Assembly (NCBI GenBank): GCA_046483315.1
Contig: JAWODJ010000032.1
Coordinates: 1 to 6,956, forward strand
Origin: PXAP01 sp046483315
GTDB lineage: Bacteria; Bacteroidota; Bacteroidia; Bacteroidales; PUMT01
Length of the DNA: 6,956 nt
Reading direction: 5' to 3'
Below the pieces are notes generated by a model. It saw only the letters and a program-made list of their open reading frames with translations, had not been told where the DNA came from and ran no database searches. Of this stretch, positions 4,135-6,956 are shown piece after piece; position 1 is the stretch's first letter; each line of letters starts with the position of its first letter. The position numbers and the translations under genes are program-made.

Positions 4135-6956
4135 TTAAATACCAAGTGGTTCGTGTAACTCTTCAGGATAATAAAACTTAACATCAGCTTGATAGGCTGG
4201 ATCTAGTACCCCGCCTGGTTCGGGTATTTTTTCAGCACTATCAACATCGGTTCTTCCCCAAATCTTTCCATAATTATCTGGGTCTAAGTAATCTTCTTCA
4301 TTGTCACCCGGAGCGTCTAAACTTGACCCTGAGCCAACTTCTTTTAATTCAGCTTGGGCCGGCATATCCCGGGGATCAATTTTATGCTCGTTTTCCTCGG
4401 CTAACAACATTTCAATTTCTTCAATTGCTTCGTTAGGCATAATACCAAAGTAATAATCAACACATTTCCGAATTTCTTCATAACGAGGGACATATAATCG
4501 GCTCCGGGATTTAATTACACTTTTTGAATGTTTTCGACCGGGAATGTCGCCTTCTTCACTTGTTCCGGAATTATTTATTTTACTTGTTGTATTAAATCTA
4601 GCTGTTTTTCCTTCATGACCAAATATCTCTGTTGCTGTCCGGTAGTTTATATTTGACCCACCGGTGGGTAAATAGTCGGCATTAGGAACTTTTCCTATAT
4701 CACATGAGAATTTAACGGTATCTTTAGGAGCATTTTCTTTCATTTCAATGTAAAGTTCTTCTGGTATTGTCATTGACGACATTCTATTGCAGGTATCTAA
4801 AGCACCTAAGAGATGAGGGACAAATAATTTGTTTATTTGACACATCCAGCATTTACCTTCAGCGTTGGTGAAAAAAGTATTCGAAATATCTTTGTCAGGT
4901 TTAATGCCGAATACTTCGCCTATTTTATCCCAAATTGTATCAGTAAAAATTGGGGCGACATCAAATCTTTGACTGGGAGTAAGATCAATGAAAAAACCGT
5001 TCATAACTTGATGTTCTTCTTTTTTACATTCATCTTCAGCGGCTGGATAGCATACCTCATAATAAACAGGCAAATCTTCTTTACTAACTAAACTCTCCGC
5101 AATCATTTTTCCGGTTGGGTATTCAGTATAAAGTAGATCTCCTACTAGCGGTTCGTCCCCTTTACAATACCAATCTTTAGGAATATCACCGCAAATTTCA
5201 TTATAATCATAGCCGCTTCCTTCAAAGTGGCCTGGATTACAGCAGAAGTATTGTCTAACAAAGATTGGTACAGGGTCATCTTCACAAGTAGGCACTTCAA
5301 CTCGCTTCATTCGGTTATCTTCCATTAATTCTGGGAAATCTTCACTAACCAAAACACCACCTCCTTCGCAAATGTAATATAAAACATTGTCCATAATGGA
5401 TATTTTTCCTTCCTGCTGTGCCTTTTGTGTAATTGCATCAAAAAGGTAATCTTCAGCCCATTCGTGGATTAAATCCACCCTGAACTCTCCCGGTAGAGCT
5501 TTATTTGATGTACCGGCTGTAAAATCTTCAAAAGCTCTTTTTTCCAACTCTTCTGCTTCCTCCTCAAACCGAATATTTAAAAACTCTTTGTCCTCGGTAT
5601 ATGTATACCCGGCGTAATGATTTACTATGTTTGAAAGGACTAAAAGGCCTCTAAAGGTTTGTTCATGAATGGAAGTTTCAACAAAGGTTTGATGTTCAAA
5701 TTCTTCAAGATGCTGGTCAGGAAAATAATAAAAGTCATGAGTAATTGTATTTGGTTCAACACAGTATTCAGCGGTAACGCCTGGCAAATCAATTATTTCA
5801 TTTTGAATAAAGTAATTGGCATAGGAATCTTCTCCTGGCCAAGGACGGTTCATTTCTTCTTCCATTTTGTCTGTTGGCTGCCATTGGTAACTGCTAAGGA
5901 AGGAAAAAGGATTTTTCATTGCTCGAAATAAATCAATTTGAATTCCTAGAAGTTGTAAAATACCGCTGATGAATCGCTCATACAAACTTTTTGTATTATT
6001 AGGATTACCACGCTCTATCCAATTTCTGCTTACTTTACATTCTGGGTTTTCATCAACATGATTGCAGTCAGCAGGAGATTTTGATTCCCGGTTCATTATT
6101 TCGTCAACAATTTCTTTAGCGTTACCTTTTTTCCCGCCTTCTTCTTCGCAAGTTTCGCAGTGGCAGTCGCCCTTAAGAGCGTCAATGACGCATTCGGCTT
6201 CCCAGAGGTTCCAGGAAATTCCATCCGGCCCTAATGAGAAAAGAGCAAAACCGGCAACACTTTGCAGTTTGTCGATTGTATTGTCTTTGCAGTACATTTC
6301 TGCACAAAGTGGCATTTCTTCATAAGTTGGTTCGCCGTTAACGAGAACACCCGTTTCCGTAAAGATTATTGGTTTGTCTCCATAATTATTTAAAATCTCA
6401 TCGACTTTGCTGGGTGAGTAGGCGTGAGCAGAGTAGGCGTCAAACAAACTTTTGTTCAGATAGCTAAACATTTCGGCGGGGGTATTTTCTTGATTGTGGG
6501 GATCAATAGACGGGCTGGTTAATTTTATCCCGCCCGGTAGGGGATGGAGGGCGTTAATAAATTGGTTAACAACTGGCATGCACTGAGTGAAGCATCCCTG
6601 CGGGTCGCTTGTTTCTGTTCCGTTGCAGACAGCTGAACATTCAGGGTGAACGCTTGATGGTTCGTTCCAGGGTTCAAAATAAACGTTGGATGGGTTATTA
6701 ACTCCATTGGCAATTTTAGTCAAAGCGGTTTTCCATTTATTGGCAGCTGCTACTGGATTTACTGCCATTTCGTTTCCATAAAGCCAGTGGGCGTGGCCGC
6801 GGATAACGCAGACTTCAGCCTGGTTGCAAACATCAATTATTTGTTGGGGGTTGTCGGGATGGCCGGCAAAGACGATTGTTTGGTTAAGGTTTTCCGCCAC
6901 AGCATATTCCGCGTGTTTGAGATTGGAGATAATATTCACCTGGGCAAAAGATGGTG
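4135..6956 (-). CDS. Large exported protein: clan GH-A-like glycoside hydrolase domain plus cysteine-rich C-terminal region (N-terminus beyond right edge)
   Basis: The frame is open to the right edge and ends at TAA (4135-4137). A GTG at 6937-6939 could be read as a start, but the codons before it encode P-S-F-A-Q, typical of the end of a signal peptide (SFA, cut before Q). The true start is therefore probably just outside the window. Numbering from that GTG, residues 1 to about 285 resemble a (beta/alpha)8 clan GH-A glycoside hydrolase. VYFEPWNEPSS carries the Asn-Glu pair (N92, E93, acid/base), AHAYS at 171-175 fits strand 6, IIFTETGV puts the nucleophile at E195, and ISWNLW (241-246) fits strand 8. 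The exact GH family and substrate cannot be told. The remaining ~650 residues match nothing I know. They are acidic, have no clear membrane span, and contain many cysteines, including a CWMC pair at 697-700 and a CC pair at 566-567. I count 28 Cys overall, suggesting disulfides outside the cytoplasm. About 326-350 is a hydrophobic, possibly membrane-touching helix. It lies directly upstream of the VirB6-like gene, suggesting a shared role at the envelope. Confidence 0.78.
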   Translation of the reverse strand, partial: PSFAQVNIISNLKHAEYAVAENLNQTIVFAGHPDNPQQIIDVCNQAEVCVIRGHAHWLYGNEMAVNPVAAANKWKTALTKIANGVNNPSNVYFEPWNEPSSVHPECSAVCNGTETSDPQGCFTQCMPVVNQFINALHPLPGGIKLTSPSIDPHNQENTPAEMFSYLNKSLFDAYSAHAYSPSKVDEILNNYGDKPIIFTETGVLVNGEPTYEEMPLCAEMYCKDNTIDKLQSVAGFALFSLGPDGISWNLWEAECVIDALKGDCHCETCEEEGGKKGNAKEIVDEIMNRESKSPADCNHVDENPECKVSRNWIERGNPNNTKSLYERFISGILQLLGIQIDLFRAMKNPFSFLSSYQWQPTDKMEEEMNRPWPGEDSYANYFIQNEIIDLPGVTAEYCVEPNTITHDFYYFPDQHLEEFEHQTFVETSIHEQTFRGLLVLSNIVNHYAGYTYTEDKEFLNIRFEEEAEELEKRAFEDFTAGTSNKALPGEFRVDLIHEWAEDYLFDAITQKAQQEGKISIMDNVLYYICEGGGVLVSEDFPELMEDNRMKRVEVPTCEDDPVPIFVRQYFCCNPGHFEGSGYDYNEICGDIPKDWYCKGDEPLVGDLLYTEYPTGKMIAESLVSKEDLPVYYEVCYPAAEDECKKEEHQVMNGFFIDLTPSQRFDVAPIFTDTIWDKIGEVFGIKPDKDISNTFFTNAEGKCWMCQINKLFVPHLLGALDTCNRMSSMTIPEELYIEMKENAPKDTVKFSCDIGKVPNADYLPTGGSNINYRTATEIFGHEGKTARFNTTSKINNSGTSEEGDIPGRKHSKSVIKSRSRLYVPRYEEIRKCVDYYFGIMPNEAIEEIEMLLAEENEHKIDPRDMPAQAELKEVGSGSSLDAPGDNEEDYLDPDNYGKIWGRTDVDSAEKIPEPGGVLDPAYQADVKFYYPEELHEPLGI

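Noticed and set aside
4837..6325. Plus-strand open frames opposite the large exported protein, including a short hydrophobic one at 4837-5091
   Set aside because: They are antisense to a continuous frame with recognisable catalytic motifs; the hydrophobic stretches arise from the complement of Glu/Lys-rich codons.
6937..6939. GTG as the true start of the large exported protein
   Set aside because: The frame stays open upstream and encodes P-S-F-A-Q, which reads as the end of a signal peptide; starting at GTG would leave an exported, cysteine-rich protein without a signal.
522..6939. Alternative genetic code (UGA read as Gly, as in some Patescibacteria)
   Set aside because: All long frames are uninterrupted under the standard code, all three visible stops are TAA, and no gene needs TGA read-through.

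Overview
The window looks like a fragment of an AT-rich bacterial chromosome, most likely from the Candidate Phyla Radiation (Patescibacteria, possibly the Microgenomates group). This is an inference. It rests on a VirB6/TrbL-like membrane protein of a type I associate with that radiation, two large proteins I cannot assign to a named family over most of their length, and near-leaderless gene starts with no Shine-Dalgarno sequence. The standard genetic code is sufficient: the three stop codons in view are all TAA and no in-frame TGA is needed.

Layout, left to right. Positions 1-316 (minus) hold the N-terminal part of a membrane-anchored VanW/YoaR-like peptidoglycan-binding protein that runs off the left edge. 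Positions 317-521 are a divergent intergenic region. It carries an extended -10 promoter at each end, and between them an inverted-repeat element with an inner GC-rich hairpin, a degenerate heptamer repeat and a pair of 12-bp direct repeats. Positions 522-2561 (plus) encode a 679-residue soluble, coiled-coil-containing protein of unknown function. It converges across about 60 bases on 2622-4094 (minus), a secreted-then-membrane-embedded polytopic protein of 490 residues resembling VirB6/TrbL of type IV secretion systems. Upstream of that, on the same strand and 40 bases away, 4135-6956 encodes a protein of at least 939 residues whose start lies beyond the right edge. It begins with what looks like the end of a signal peptide, then a clan GH-A-like glycoside hydrolase barrel, then about 650 residues of acidic, cysteine-rich sequence I cannot assign.

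The two minus-strand genes on the right probably belong to one envelope or secretion module: a translocation-channel-like membrane protein next to a large exported protein with a sugar-cleaving domain. The VirB6-like gene also has its own good promoter in the 40-bp gap, so it need not depend on read-through. The left-edge VanW-like protein also acts at the cell wall, but it lies beyond the plus-strand gene and is divergently transcribed, so a functional link is not shown. No RNA genes, insertion sequences or CRISPR arrays were seen.
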